64,000 nucleotides of DNA from Asticcacaulis biprosthecium C19 (GCF_000204015.1 NZ_GL883079.1:484516-548515); one strand, 5' to 3'. Shown: positions 1-7,585, counted from the first letter of the stretch. The notes: generated by a model not told the origin, from the sequence alone. Translations and numbers: made by a program.

Positions 1-266
1 TGATCAGCGTGGTCGTGAGTCCACAAGATCGCGTCAACATGGTTAACGCCCGCCCGCACCATCTGTTCGCGAAACTCGGGTGACGTATCGACGACAACCG
101 AGGTCACGCCATCCGTCACCGTGTCGCGCAGCCCAAACCAGGCTGAACATCGTGTCCGCCGGTTCTTCGGATTCTCCGGATCACACGCGCCCCAAAAGCC
201 GTCGATGCGCGGAACGCCAGTCGAACATCCGGACCCCAGGATTTTGACGGTCAGAATCTTGCTCAT
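1..266 (-). CDS. Metallo-beta-lactamase-fold hydrolase, N-terminal part (cut by window edge)
   Basis: The first 88 codons of a minus-strand gene are present; the rest lies beyond position 1. The protein opens MSKILTVKILGSGCSTGVPR, runs through a segment resembling the start of PhnP-like and cyclic-phosphate phosphodiesterase-like proteins (GSGCSTGVPRIDG, then NRRTRCS), and reaches the metal-binding signature THDHAD at the window edge. This is the HxHxDH motif of the beta-lactamase fold. The start ATG overlaps the tatD stop as ATGA, so the two are translationally coupled. An MBL gene directly after tatD is common in alphaproteobacteria. The substrate cannot be told from this fragment. Confidence 0.85.
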   Translation of the reverse strand, partial: MSKILTVKILGSGCSTGVPRIDGFWGACDPENPKNRRTRCSAWFGLRDTVTDGVTSVVVDTSPEFREQMVRAGVNHVDAILWTHDHAD

Positions 267-1049
267 GCTGTGATCCTGTCGAACAGCTTGAATGTCGCCT
301 CGTGCGTGCGCGCCCTCACCTCTTGAGCGTCCCAGCCGCGGATCTCGCCCAGCTTGTCATAGACGTGGGGCACAAAGGCCGGTTCGCAACGGCGGCCGCG
401 CATCGGCACCGGCGCCAGGTACGGGCAATCGGTCTCAACGATAATGCGGTCGCCCGGCATGTCACTGATAATGTCGCGAACATCCTGGGCGGCCTTGAAC
501 GTCGCAATCCCCGACACAGAGAAATATGCGCCCATGGCCGCGCATTTGCGCGCCAGTTCTGGACCAGACGTGTAGCAGTGCAACAACAGCTTGAACGCGC
601 CCGCGGACATTTCCTCTTCGAGGATCTGGCCCATCCAGTCGTCCGCTTCACGGGTGTGGACCACCAGTGGCAATCCGCTGTCGCGCGCGGCCGCGGCATG
701 AACGCGAAAGACCTTGGCCTGGATATCTCGAGGACTGTAGTCATAATGAAAGTCGAGACCGCACTCCCCAATCCCGACGACCTTCGTTTTGCGCCAGTTC
801 CAGGAGGGATGCTGCCGTCAAATCCGGATTTTCGCGCGCCTCATGGGGATGGGTTCCAACGGTTGCCCAGATGTCCGGGTTTGCGTCGGCAATGGCGTAA
901 ACCGCATCGAAATTTGACACCCGGTCACAGATATTGATCATCAGGCCCACCCCCGCCGCCCGGGCGCGGTCTATAACCTGGTCGCGATCGTCATCGAACT
1001 GCGGCGCATGCAAGTTGACGTGGGAATCAATATATCGGCAATCAATCAT
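263..1049 (-). CDS. tatD: TatD family metal-dependent DNase, interrupted by one frameshift
   Basis: TatD-type 3'-5' exonuclease/metal-dependent hydrolase with a TIM-barrel fold. The N-terminal part (about 1049-785) reads MIDCRYIDSHVNLHAPQFDD, then VGTHPHEA. The remainder, in another frame (about 785-263), reads VVGIGECGLDFHYD, LPLVVHTREADDWM and VETDCPYLAP, all classical TatD blocks. The change of frame falls near 780-795, where removing one G from a GG (CC at 781-782 on the plus strand) gives a continuous reading NEVVGIGECGLDF. So the gene looks complete except for a one-base insertion, more likely a sequence error than decay because both halves are well conserved. The usual HxH of the first metal site is HVN here; I recall this as a Caulobacterales variant. 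It starts 19 bases after the holB stop. Confidence 0.85.
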
Positions 1050-1067
1050 CTTAATTCATACTCTGTC

Positions 1068-2069
1068 TTAGCTTAATGTAGATAAATCGTTGTAAATAGA
1101 CCAAAAATAGTCACCTCGATCAAGGTTGACAGACTCCGCCTCCGCCGGGGCGTTTTGCAGCCTCGACCAGAGCTTTGCCACCGATTGTCCCTTTTGTGAC
1201 GTCTCGGCCCCAAGGGCGCGGTCTTGAAGACGGTCGCACAAACACATGATGAAGGTGGCGAACTTCCGAGCGCCATCGTTCTTTGCACTCGACGATTTGA
1301 ATAAGGCAGCGGCAGCCATGAGTTCCTGGCGCGGCGGCCTGGCAGTTTTCAGCATCCTTCCGGCCAGGCTATCCATCTCCAGAGCCCCTTCTTGCATAAG
1401 GCTTAGCGCGCGACCGGGCGCTCCATGTGCCAGTCGCACGAGACGGTCGACCGCTTCGTCTTCCAGGTCAATTCGATGGCGCAGGAAGGCATTGACCTCG
1501 GTGTCGCTCCACGGTGGAAAGTTCAGTCGCCGGCAGCGCGAACGGATGGTCGCCAGCAGTTTCCCAGGTGAATGCGAGATCAGGAAGATGATGCCCTTAT
1601 GCGGTGGTTCTTCAAGAATCTTCAGCAAGGCATTGGCAGAATTGATATTCAGGTCATCTACGGAGTCGATAATGCAGACCCGGAAGGCCGATCGCGATGG
1701 CGCCTTTGAGAAGAATTCTCCGACCTCCCGCACCGCGTCGACGGAGATATTCTTCTTCAACTTGGTGTCGCCCATCTCACGTTCCAGCACCAACAAGTCG
1801 GGATGCGACTGGGCTGTGATCAAACGGACATCGGCATCGTCGCGCGCCATGCCCAAGGCACCAAAGCTTTCATCGCGATTGTGCCCCATCAGAAAACGGG
1901 CACAACGAAACGCGAAACTGGCTTTACCCAAACCTTGTGGTCCACACAGCAGCCAGGCATGGTGCAACCGGTCGCGTTGAAATGCCGTCAAAAAAGAACG
2001 GTCGGCCGCCTCACCGCCTTCGAAGGCGAAACTTTCGCGTGGCGGGATCAGGCGGGACTCTTCGGCCAT
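1068..2069 (-). CDS. holB: DNA polymerase III subunit delta'
   Basis: Clamp-loader subunit delta' (333 aa), part of the complex that opens and loads the beta sliding clamp at primer-template junctions. A P-loop-like GPQGLGK lies at residues 43-49 and the sensor region LLKILEEPP near residue 140, followed by FLISHSPGKLLATIRSRC with the SRC motif of the clamp-loader AAA+ family. The gene follows tmk with a one-base gap and precedes tatD, an order standard in alphaproteobacteria except that metG, often found between holB and tatD, is absent. Length is normal for the family. Confidence 0.93.
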   Translation of the reverse strand: MAEESRLIPPRESFAFEGGEAADRSFLTAFQRDRLHHAWLLCGPQGLGKASFAFRCARFLMGHNRDESFGALGMARDDADVRLITAQSHPDLLVLEREMGDTKLKKNISVDAVREVGEFFSKAPSRSAFRVCIIDSVDDLNINSANALLKILEEPPHKGIIFLISHSPGKLLATIRSRCRRLNFPPWSDTEVNAFLRHRIDLEDEAVDRLVRLAHGAPGRALSLMQEGALEMDSLAGRMLKTARPPRQELMAAAALFKSSSAKNDGARKFATFIMCLCDRLQDRALGAETSQKGQSVAKLWSRLQNAPAEAESVNLDRGDYFWSIYNDLSTLS

Positions 2070-2070
2070 C

Positions 2071-2727
2071 TCAGGTGACCCGCAGTTCAGGGAAGGCTCG
2101 GGCCATCACGCGCCAGATATCATTGAACAGAGGCTCGATCGGCTGATCAGCATTGAACACGCGATAACGCTCCGGCACCTTGGCCGCGCGATTAAGGAAT
2201 CCCTGACGCAGCCTTTCGTGGAACGCCAGTCCTTTCGACTCAAACCGGTTCTCCTTGTCGCCACGTGCCGAAGCCCGGGCAAGACCGGCTTCAACCGGCA
2301 TGTCCAACACCAGGACCAGATCCGGCTGGGTGTCGCCCACGACAGCGGCGTCGATTTGTTCGATAAATTCCGGCGCCACACCGCCTCCCGCCCCTTGATA
2401 GGCGCGCGACGAATCGGCGAAACGGTCACACACCACCCAGGCGCCACGTTCCAAAGCCGGCCGGATCACGGTTTCGAGATGGTCCGACCGAGCGGCATAC
2501 ATCATGAGGGTTTCGCTCATCGGCGACCAACGTCCCGCGTCGCCCTGGACCAGTAGGTTTCTCAAGACTTCGGCCCCCGGCGATCCGCCGGGCTCGCGCG
2601 TCTGGACAACCTCAAGGCCAAAGTCGCGCAAACGCTTGACCAGCGCCTGAACCTGGGTGGATTTTCCGGCCCCCTCACCGCCTTCGAAAACGATGAAACG
2701 GCCCGTGCTGTTCGATATATGGCTCAC
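2071..2727 (-). CDS. tmk: Thymidylate kinase
   Basis: Phosphorylates dTMP to dTDP with ATP in dTTP synthesis. The P-loop EGGEGAGKST is at residues 15-24, followed by TREPGGSPGAE (the DR/E-P-G base-recognition region) and CDRFADSSRAYQG, which contains the substrate-binding DR motif. The 218 aa length is typical. It is the first gene of the tmk-holB-tatD run, with one base between its stop and the holB start. About 47 bases separate it from rlpA upstream. D-alanyl-D-alanine carboxypeptidase genes are often found between rlpA and tmk in relatives but not here. Confidence 0.95.
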   Translation of the reverse strand: MSHISNSTGRFIVFEGGEGAGKSTQVQALVKRLRDFGLEVVQTREPGGSPGAEVLRNLLVQGDAGRWSPMSETLMMYAARSDHLETVIRPALERGAWVVCDRFADSSRAYQGAGGGVAPEFIEQIDAAVVGDTQPDLVLVLDMPVEAGLARASARGDKENRFESKGLAFHERLRQGFLNRAAKVPERYRVFNADQPIEPLFNDIWRVMARAFPELRVT

Positions 2728-2774
2728 GCGCTGAAATAGCCCGCGTTCCGGCGATTTCTCAAGTTTTATTTCGC

Positions 2775-3545
2775 CTAATCGGCGCGCTTGAGGATGGCGC
2801 CGGTGAATCCGGCGTCGATGGCCTTTTGACGATGCTTCTCAGCAGACGCGGCGCCCATATAAGGACCGATATACACTATATATATGTCGCCACGCCGATC
2901 GACATGGGCGTCGTCTATCTTGTCGCGAACCCGCTCGGCATTGTCTCTCTGCGAAAACGCCCCCAACTGCACGATATAGCTTTGACGGTCATCGGACGGA
3001 ACCGCATGGACCAGTGACGCCGTCAGCGGTTCCGCCGGCCCCAGAAATTTCACCCGCACCTTGGCGGTTCCAGTCGTGTAAACACCCAGGGCCTTGGCGG
3101 CGCCTCGCGAAAGATCGATGATACGGCCGTTGCTGAAGGGGCCGCGGTCATTGACCCGAACGCGAATGGTCTTGCCATTATCAAGGTTGGTCACTTCAGC
3201 GATGCTGGGGAGTGGGAAGGTCTTGTGCGCGGCCGAAATGCCATCGGCCACAAACACCTCGCCATCCGCCGTGTGTCGGTTCGGAGACTCGTGGCCATAC
3301 CACGAAGCCGTACCCGTCTCTTCATGCCCTACCTTGGGTATGACGGGTTGGTATGTACGGCCGCGAACCGTGTAGGGTTTCAAGTTACCTTTGTTATAAC
3401 GGGCTTCGTCGGCAACGACTGGTCTGTGGACATCGACACCGTCGCGGCCTTTGGGTGACGACGCGCACGCCATCAAACTCATAGCCAAAACAAGGGCTAA
3501 GCCAACAATATTTAAAGTAGAATATGTCGCTCGAACCGTCGCCAT
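2775..3545 (-). CDS. rlpA: Septal ring lytic transglycosylase RlpA-like lipoprotein with SPOR domain
   Basis: A 256 aa exported protein. The N-terminus is a lipoprotein signal with lipobox LMAC and predicted lipidated Cys27. Residues about 76-165 form a double-psi beta-barrel of the RlpA type (GTASWYGHE, then VRVNDRGPFSNGRIIDLS, which carries the catalytic Asp region). Residues about 185-256 form a SPOR domain (SYIVQLGAFSQRDNAERV), which binds denuded peptidoglycan at the division septum. RlpA cleaves naked glycan strands during daughter-cell separation in characterised species; that role is inherited here by homology. Confidence 0.92.
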   Translation of the reverse strand: MATVRATYSTLNIVGLALVLAMSLMACASSPKGRDGVDVHRPVVADEARYNKGNLKPYTVRGRTYQPVIPKVGHEETGTASWYGHESPNRHTADGEVFVADGISAAHKTFPLPSIAEVTNLDNGKTIRVRVNDRGPFSNGRIIDLSRGAAKALGVYTTGTAKVRVKFLGPAEPLTASLVHAVPSDDRQSYIVQLGAFSQRDNAERVRDKIDDAHVDRRGDIYIVYIGPYMGAASAEKHRQKAIDAGFTGAILKRAD

Positions 3546-3667
3546 TCGGTCGCAATCCTGCCCCTCGATACACCTACTTCATCCAACCTATCAAAATTCT
3601 GGTTAAGAAAGTCTGATGGCAGATATCTGGCGCAAAAACCGCTGTCGCCTGCTCCAAAATTTGGCGG

Positions 3668-3767
3668 CAAAAAACGCCTTGGCAATCGATCGAAACTCAG
3701 GCGAAAAGCCGCTTCCCACTCAATGACACGGACAGGTGGCCGAGTGGTTTAAGGCGGCGGTCTTGAA
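3668..3767 (+). repeat. Tandem duplication, copy A (tRNA-Ser leader plus tRNA 5' half)
   Basis: This segment aligns imperfectly with 3832-3932: AAAAACGCCTTGGCA against AAAAACGTCTTGGCA, then GCCGCTTCCCACTCA against GCCGCTTTCCGCTCA, then CACGGACAGGTGGCCGAGTGG identical in both (quoted in part). The unit is about 164 bases. Copy A has diverged in the putative -10 region and lacks the tRNA 3' half. Confidence 0.75.
3730..3767 (+). pseudogene. Truncated tRNA-Ser (5' half only)
   Basis: From 3730 the sequence matches the intact tRNA-Ser at 3895 through acceptor 5' strand, D-arm and anticodon 5' stem up to the TGAAA of the anticodon loop, with one substitution (GGCGGCGG against GGCAGCGG). It then diverges completely (CCGGAGCGAAGCGG), so the anticodon 3' strand, variable arm, T-arm and acceptor 3' strand are missing. 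It cannot fold into a tRNA. Confidence 0.85.
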
Positions 3768-3831
3768 ACCGGAGCGAAGCGGAGGTTCGGCGAAGCCAAA
3801 ACCGCCACCGCGCAAAGCGCGGTATTTGCTT

Positions 3832-3932
3832 AAAAACGTCTTGGCACGAGGGTGCAAGTCGGGCTACAAGCCGCTTTCCGCTCATATCAGGCACGGACAG
3901 GTGGCCGAGTGGTTTAAGGCAGCGGTCTTGAA
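3832..3932 (+). repeat. Tandem duplication, copy B (leader of the intact tRNA-Ser)
   Basis: Second copy of the duplicated unit, running into the functional tRNA-Ser. It holds a possible sigma-70 promoter, TTGGCA at 3841-3846 and CTACAA at 3864-3869, spaced by 17 bases and ending 25 bases before the tRNA. In copy A the -35 is kept but the -10 position reads CGAAAA. Confidence 0.65.
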
Positions 3933-3984
3933 AACCGCCGTAGGTGGAAGCCTACCGTGGGTTCGAATCCCACCTTGTCCGCCA
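3895..3984 (+). tRNA. tRNA-Ser(UGA)
   Basis: A 90-base class II tRNA with encoded CCA. Acceptor GGACAGG (3895-3901) pairs with CTTGTCC (3974-3980), G discriminator at 3981 and CCA at 3982-3984. The anticodon stem is GCGGT/ACCGC with loop CTTGAAA, giving anticodon TGA at 3929-3931. A long variable arm (GGTGGAAGCCTACC region) and T-loop TTCGAAT are present, as expected for serine. Its 3' 23 bases recur with one change at 4691-4713. Confidence 0.97.
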
Positions 3985-4044
3985 AAGCCCGTCCAAATTG
4001 AGCCCGGAAACGGTTGTTTGGCATCTCTTTGGGGGGAATTCGAG

Positions 4045-4626
4045 ATGGCCGTACTGAAGGCGTTGACGTACAACCTTGGCAACTTACTCACGTTTACAGG
4101 CCGCGAAACTCGCGGTCAGTTTTGGCCGTACGCGGCGATCGTTTTTGTATTTTCGATGGCGGGCATGATGGCTGTAATGATGCCTGAAATGTTCGCGAGT
4201 ATGGAGCGAATGCAAAAATTCGCTACGGAGCATCCCGAGTTAGCAACGATCCAACAAGGATCAGGTAGTTATTCCATCACTGTACAAGGGAATCATCCCG
4301 AATTGATGCCTGACATGGCGAATATGATGGGGATGATGGCCATTGTATTCATCTTCGCTATTTCCCTGCTCGCGGCCGCAGTTGCTCGTCGGCTCCATGA
4401 TCGTGGAAAATCAGGCGCTTGGGGACTGATGCCTCTCCCTTTCATTACATTTGCATCGGTTATGATGCCGACGGTCTTTGCGCAAACCTTTGCCGATATG
4501 GGTCTATTTTTTACCATGTTTATCAACAATGTGCTCTACATCGCGGCACTGGTTTTCCTGGTAATCTTACTCGCTGGCGCTGGTTCGGAGGGAGAGAATC
4601 GCTTTGGACCTGATCCGACACTTTAA
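4045..4626 (+). CDS. DUF805 family membrane protein
   Basis: A 193 aa inner-membrane protein with four predicted hydrophobic segments. Two DUF805 signatures are visible: ARRLHDRGKSGAWGL in the middle and GSEGENRFGPDP at the C-terminus. The start is placed at ATG 4045, behind a purine-rich GGGGGGAATTCGAG, because the open frame upstream is only the tRNA read through. Residues about 45-90 form a Met-rich, extracytoplasmic-looking loop. DUF805 proteins have no established biochemical role. Codon use and base composition are more AT-rich than flanking genes, and the gene sits between tRNA-Ser and a duplicate of the tRNA 3' end, which suggests lateral acquisition. Confidence 0.88.
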   Translation: MAVLKALTYNLGNLLTFTGRETRGQFWPYAAIVFVFSMAGMMAVMMPEMFASMERMQKFATEHPELATIQQGSGSYSITVQGNHPELMPDMANMMGMMAIVFIFAISLLAAAVARRLHDRGKSGAWGLMPLPFITFASVMMPTVFAQTFADMGLFFTMFINNVLYIAALVFLVILLAGAGSEGENRFGPDPTL

Positions 4627-4690
4627 GTGATTCTGGCGCAGCTTTTACGAATGCCGCCATGTGGTTCACGGTCACCGCTAATGACGTGAA

Positions 4691-4713
4691 TTCGAATCCC
4701 GCCTTGTCCGCCA
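4691..4713 (+). repeat. tRNA-Ser 3'-end duplicate (attR-like site)
   Basis: TTCGAATCCCGCCTTGTCCG followed by CCA, identical to 3962-3984 except for one G in place of A. The matching stops sharply upstream, where GTGAA replaces GTGGG of the T-stem. Confidence 0.8.
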
Positions 4714-4782
4714 TCTCCTTGCCAAAGCGCTCTTTGCGCAGAACTATCCTGGCTGGATTTCGCACTGACCAGGGGCAATGTC

Positions 4783-5528
4783 ATGCCGAGCGGGCCGACG
4801 AAAATTATCTACCCGGAAGATCGCTTGCCCGTGGGGCAAAACCTGTTTGCGGGCTTGCAGCGCGTGCTGGCCATGTTCGGCGGAGCCGTGCTCTGCCCGC
4901 TCCTGATAGAGTTTGATCCCAACACCACAATCTTCTTCTCCGGTCTCGGCTCCAGCTAGTCCTTTATTGCCGCCATCATCGCCGTAACAGCCTATTCCGG
5001 CACTGGCGCCAATCCCAATATCCCGGTTGCCTTGGGCGGCGTCGCGGCCGGCGCGGTCTATGCCGTTATCGGGCTGATTGTCATGAAGACCGGCCATGGC
5101 TGGATCGAAACGCGGATGCCGCCCGTCCTGACTGGCGCTATCGTCACCAAGATTGGTCTAAACCCGGCACCCGTGGCGGAACAGCAGGTCAGTGGCTCGC
5201 AGTTCAATGTCTTTTTTGGCCTCCTGACCGTAGCGCTCGTCGCCTTCAGCGCGGCTTACCTACACTATTTCCTCGCATGCAACCTCAGTACACTCGGGAA
5301 ACCCATTGATTTTTCAAAAATTAGTGGAGCTGAATGGTTGGGGTCTCCGCAGTTCACACCCCCGGCTTTCGAACTCAATGCGATGCTATTGGTCGCCCCC
5401 GTGGCCATTATCCTCGTGGCGGAAAACCTGGGCCATGTACGCGCGATTTCCGCGATGACGGGCCGCTGGCAACCTTCTTCTCCCTGGTGCTGTTCCACGT
5501 TCTGGCGCTGAAAAAGGCGAAGGCCTAG
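4783..5528 (+). pseudogene. Decayed uracil/xanthine permease (NCS2 family, UraA/RutG-like)
   Basis: Remains of a nucleobase:cation symporter. The N-terminus (KIIYPEDRLPVGQNLFAG, FDPNTTIFFSGLG) is in frame from ATG 4783 but meets TAG at 4957-4959. Beyond it, in the same frame, are FIAAIIAVTAYSGTGANPN, IPVALGGVAAGAVYAVIGL, MPPVLTGAIVTKIGLNPAPV and VAPVAIILVAENLGH. About 15 codons around the stop and a block of the middle are missing compared with the family. After MTGR the frame changes and only the C-terminal tail TFFSLVLFHVLALKKAKA remains, so the region that normally follows MTGR is deleted. A stop plus several deletions make this a real pseudogene. It lies just outside the tRNA-Ser islet. 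Confidence 0.85.
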
Positions 5529-5810
5529 TCCTTACACACGTGACAACGACCAATCTGTAACACTTTCTCAAGACCTGTCTGCAACCTTCTGTTCAGGTTG
5601 CGGAATCGTCGCTGCATATGATGCCGCGGCTTGGCTAGGGCCTGTTCAAAATCACGCCGCCTTGACGCTCTGCCCGGTATGGCCATGCCAGGTAGTGCCT
5701 TGTCATGCCTGGTCGAACCAGCCCTACCTCGGTCCGCATAAATATTTCGTATTTAATTAATAGCCAAGATGACCTAAACTTCGCGCTACAGAAACAGGGA
5801 GATTCCAATC
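5529..5810. other. Intergenic region before the GH5 gene
   Basis: 282 bases with no supported gene. At about 5636 the sequence GGGCCTGTTCAAAATCA resembles the terminal inverted repeat of IS5-family elements, but no second end and no transposase are seen. The last 70 bases are AT-rich (ATATTTCGTATTTAATTAAT) and probably hold the promoter of the glycosidase; AGGGAG at about 5798-5803 is its ribosome binding site. Confidence 0.5.
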
Positions 5811-7163
5811 ATGCCGAAGATTTCACGTCGTCACCTGATGGCCACTGCCGCTGCGGGGCTGGCCTTGTCAGGCTGCAATTTGCCCACTTTGAACACCTCC
5901 GCCCCGACAAAGGACGACTTCGTGTCCGTCGACGGCATTAAGTTCAAGCTCAAGGACGACACCTACCACTATGTTGGCGCAAATATCTGGTACGGCGCTT
6001 ACCTCGGCGCCACCGCGGCCTTTGGCAATCGTGCGCGCCTGCTCAAAGAACTCGACGATATGAAAGCCCTTGGGATAGATAACCTGCGGGTTCTGGGGTC
6101 GTCCGAGCTCTCACCCTTGACCAATTCGCTGGATCCGGCCTTTACCAACAAGCCAGGCGACTACAACAACGACCTTCTCGTCGGCCTCGACTTCCTGCTG
6201 GACGAAATGGCCAAGCGCGACATGAAGGCGGTGCTGTACCTGACCAATTTCTGGGAATGGTCGGGCGGCCTGGTGACCAATCAGTACTACACCAACGGTG
6301 GAGACTATATGAATGCGGGCGATCCCGCCCATCCCTGGCCGGCATTTGCCGACTATTCCGCCCAGTTCTACGCCAGCGGCACCGCCACGGCGGTCTATTA
6401 CGATTACGTACGCATGCTGGTGTCGCGCACTAATTCCATTACGGGCAAACCCTACAAGGACGACGCCACCATCATGGCATGGCAGCTCTGCAATGAGCCG
6501 CGTCCGGGTGGCAGCGACGCGGCCATCGACAAGAACGTTGAGGCCTATTACGGCTGGATCAAGGATACCGCCGCCCTGATCCGCTCGCTCGACTCAAACC
6601 ATCTGGTATCCCTGGGTCATGAGGGCCTGATGGGGGCCAACGGACGTGAGGACATCGTCGTAAAGGCCCATGAACACATAGATTATTTGACAGCGCACAT
6701 CTGGCCTCAGAACTGGTCGTGGGTCGACGGCAAGAATCTGGCCGGTACATTCGACGCCGGCGCAGAAAAGGTCAAAACCTATATCCAAGCTCATATCGAC
6801 ATCGCCCGAAAGCTCGACATGCCGGTCGTTTTTGAAGAATTTGGCTTCCCACGCGACGACGTTGCCTATGAGCCTGGAACGCCAACCACCTATAAGGACA
6901 GGTTCTACGGCCTGATCTATGCCGCGGTCGAAGATGCCATCAAGAACAATACGCCGGTCGCCGGTTCCAACTTCTGGGCCTGGGGTGGTGCAGGTCGGGC
7001 ATTGCACGCCGACTACCACATGCTGCGGGGTGAAACAGCCTATGTCGGTGATCCGCCGCACGAACCTCAAGGCTGGTATAGTGTCTTCAACACCGACACC
7101 TCGACCCAGGCCTTGGTGAAGACCCATGCCGAGCACATCCGCAGCCTATCGGCGGCTGGCTAA
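5811..7163 (+). CDS. Glycoside hydrolase family 5 (endo-beta-1,4-mannanase-like), exported
   Basis: A 450 aa secreted glycosidase. The N-terminus carries a twin-arginine-like start (KISRRHLMA) and a hydrophobic stretch ending in LSGC, so it may be a Tat-exported lipoprotein. The catalytic (beta/alpha)8 domain fills the rest. Acid/base Glu229 lies in QLCNEPRPGG and nucleophile Glu343 in VVFEEFGFPRD, the two GH5 signatures. The early GANIWYGAYLG and NLRVLGSSE blocks match bacterial GH5 mannanases (subfamily 7 type), so beta-mannan is the most likely substrate; cellulase activity is less likely. It stands alone with its own terminator, not in a polysaccharide-utilisation cluster. Confidence 0.88.
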   Translation: MPKISRRHLMATAAAGLALSGCNLPTLNTSAPTKDDFVSVDGIKFKLKDDTYHYVGANIWYGAYLGATAAFGNRARLLKELDDMKALGIDNLRVLGSSELSPLTNSLDPAFTNKPGDYNNDLLVGLDFLLDEMAKRDMKAVLYLTNFWEWSGGLVTNQYYTNGGDYMNAGDPAHPWPAFADYSAQFYASGTATAVYYDYVRMLVSRTNSITGKPYKDDATIMAWQLCNEPRPGGSDAAIDKNVEAYYGWIKDTAALIRSLDSNHLVSLGHEGLMGANGREDIVVKAHEHIDYLTAHIWPQNWSWVDGKNLAGTFDAGAEKVKTYIQAHIDIARKLDMPVVFEEFGFPRDDVAYEPGTPTTYKDRFYGLIYAAVEDAIKNNTPVAGSNFWAWGGAGRALHADYHMLRGETAYVGDPPHEPQGWYSVFNTDTSTQALVKTHAEHIRSLSAAG

Positions 7164-7171
7164 TCCTGGAC

Positions 7172-7202
7172 AAAGGCCGTGCCGTGTGGCGCGGCCTTTT
7201 TT
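7172..7202 (+). terminator. Rho-independent terminator after the GH5 gene
   Basis: AAAGGCCGTGCC, loop GTGT, then GGCGCGGCCTTTTTT: a 12-bp stem with one G-T pair followed by a T run, 9 bases after the GH5 stop. Confidence 0.85.
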
Positions 7203-7241
7203 CGTCTTTGCAGGTCCCGCATCCTGTGTCAGGAGACGGTA

Positions 7242-7478
7242 ATGACGCCTGATGAACCCGAGACCATCGACGCCCGAGGTCACCGCTGTCCGGTGCCGAC
7301 GCTTAAACTGCGCCGCCACCTGGCGCAGCAGCCTGCGGGAGCCCGTGTCGTGCTGCTGGCAGATGATCCCATGGCACAGATCGATGTCCCCCACTTTTGC
7401 AATCAAAACAACTACTTCCTGCGCTCAGTCGAAGTTGTCGCTGATGGCTGGCGTTTTGAAATCTGCTGCGCCGACTGA
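7242..7478 (+). CDS. TusA family sulfurtransferase-like protein
   Basis: A 78 aa protein of the TusA/SirA fold. The signature GHRCPVPTLKLRRHL carries Cys16 in a CPxP context, the persulfide-bearing cysteine in TusA proteins that relay sulfur for tRNA thiolation or cofactor synthesis. The ATG at 7242 follows AGGAGACGGTA, an excellent ribosome binding site, so the longer open frame upstream (which runs into the terminator) is not used. A second pair of cysteines (CC) lies at the C-terminus. It sits 107 bases before the PopA-like gene in the same direction. Which sulfur pathway it serves cannot be told. Confidence 0.85.
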   Translation: MTPDEPETIDARGHRCPVPTLKLRRHLAQQPAGARVVLLADDPMAQIDVPHFCNQNNYFLRSVEVVADGWRFEICCAD

Positions 7479-7585
7479 TCCTTTTTGTGTTACAACCTTG
7501 TTTACGGTTTCGGCTCTATGAATCGGGCCCGCCAGGGTAGACGGAAACGATTCTGTCTTCAGGTAGAGGTAGAGGAGCGTAAGCA

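Larger units (their letters stand above)
3546..3894. other. Intergenic region holding tandem duplication debris
   Basis: No protein gene is supported. The first 120 bases are the leader of rlpA (minus strand). From 3668 the region is taken up by the first copy of an imperfect tandem duplication, which includes a tRNA-Ser 5' half, and by the spacer between the two copies (3768-3831). The spacer is rich in short palindromes such as CGCGCAAAGCGCG. Confidence 0.7.
3962..4713 (+). mobile_element. Putative mini integrative islet at tRNA-Ser, bounded by 23-bp direct repeats
   Basis: The last 23 bases of the tRNA-Ser (3962-3984) are repeated with a single A-to-G change at 4691-4713. Between them lies one gene (DUF805) that is visibly more AT-rich than its neighbours. 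A duplicated tRNA 3' end at the far boundary of foreign DNA is the classical footprint of tyrosine-recombinase integration. No integrase is present, so this would be a deletion remnant or a passively mobilised cassette. The T-stem of the distal copy is no longer paired, so it is not a functional tRNA. Confidence 0.55.

Noticed and set aside
3730..4713. A split or intron-containing tRNA-Ser made of the 5' half at 3730 and the 3' fragment at 4691
   Set aside because: A complete tRNA-Ser lies between them, the two fragments do not join into a foldable tRNA (the anticodon 3' strand and paired T-stem are missing), and bacterial tRNAs of this kind are not assembled in trans.
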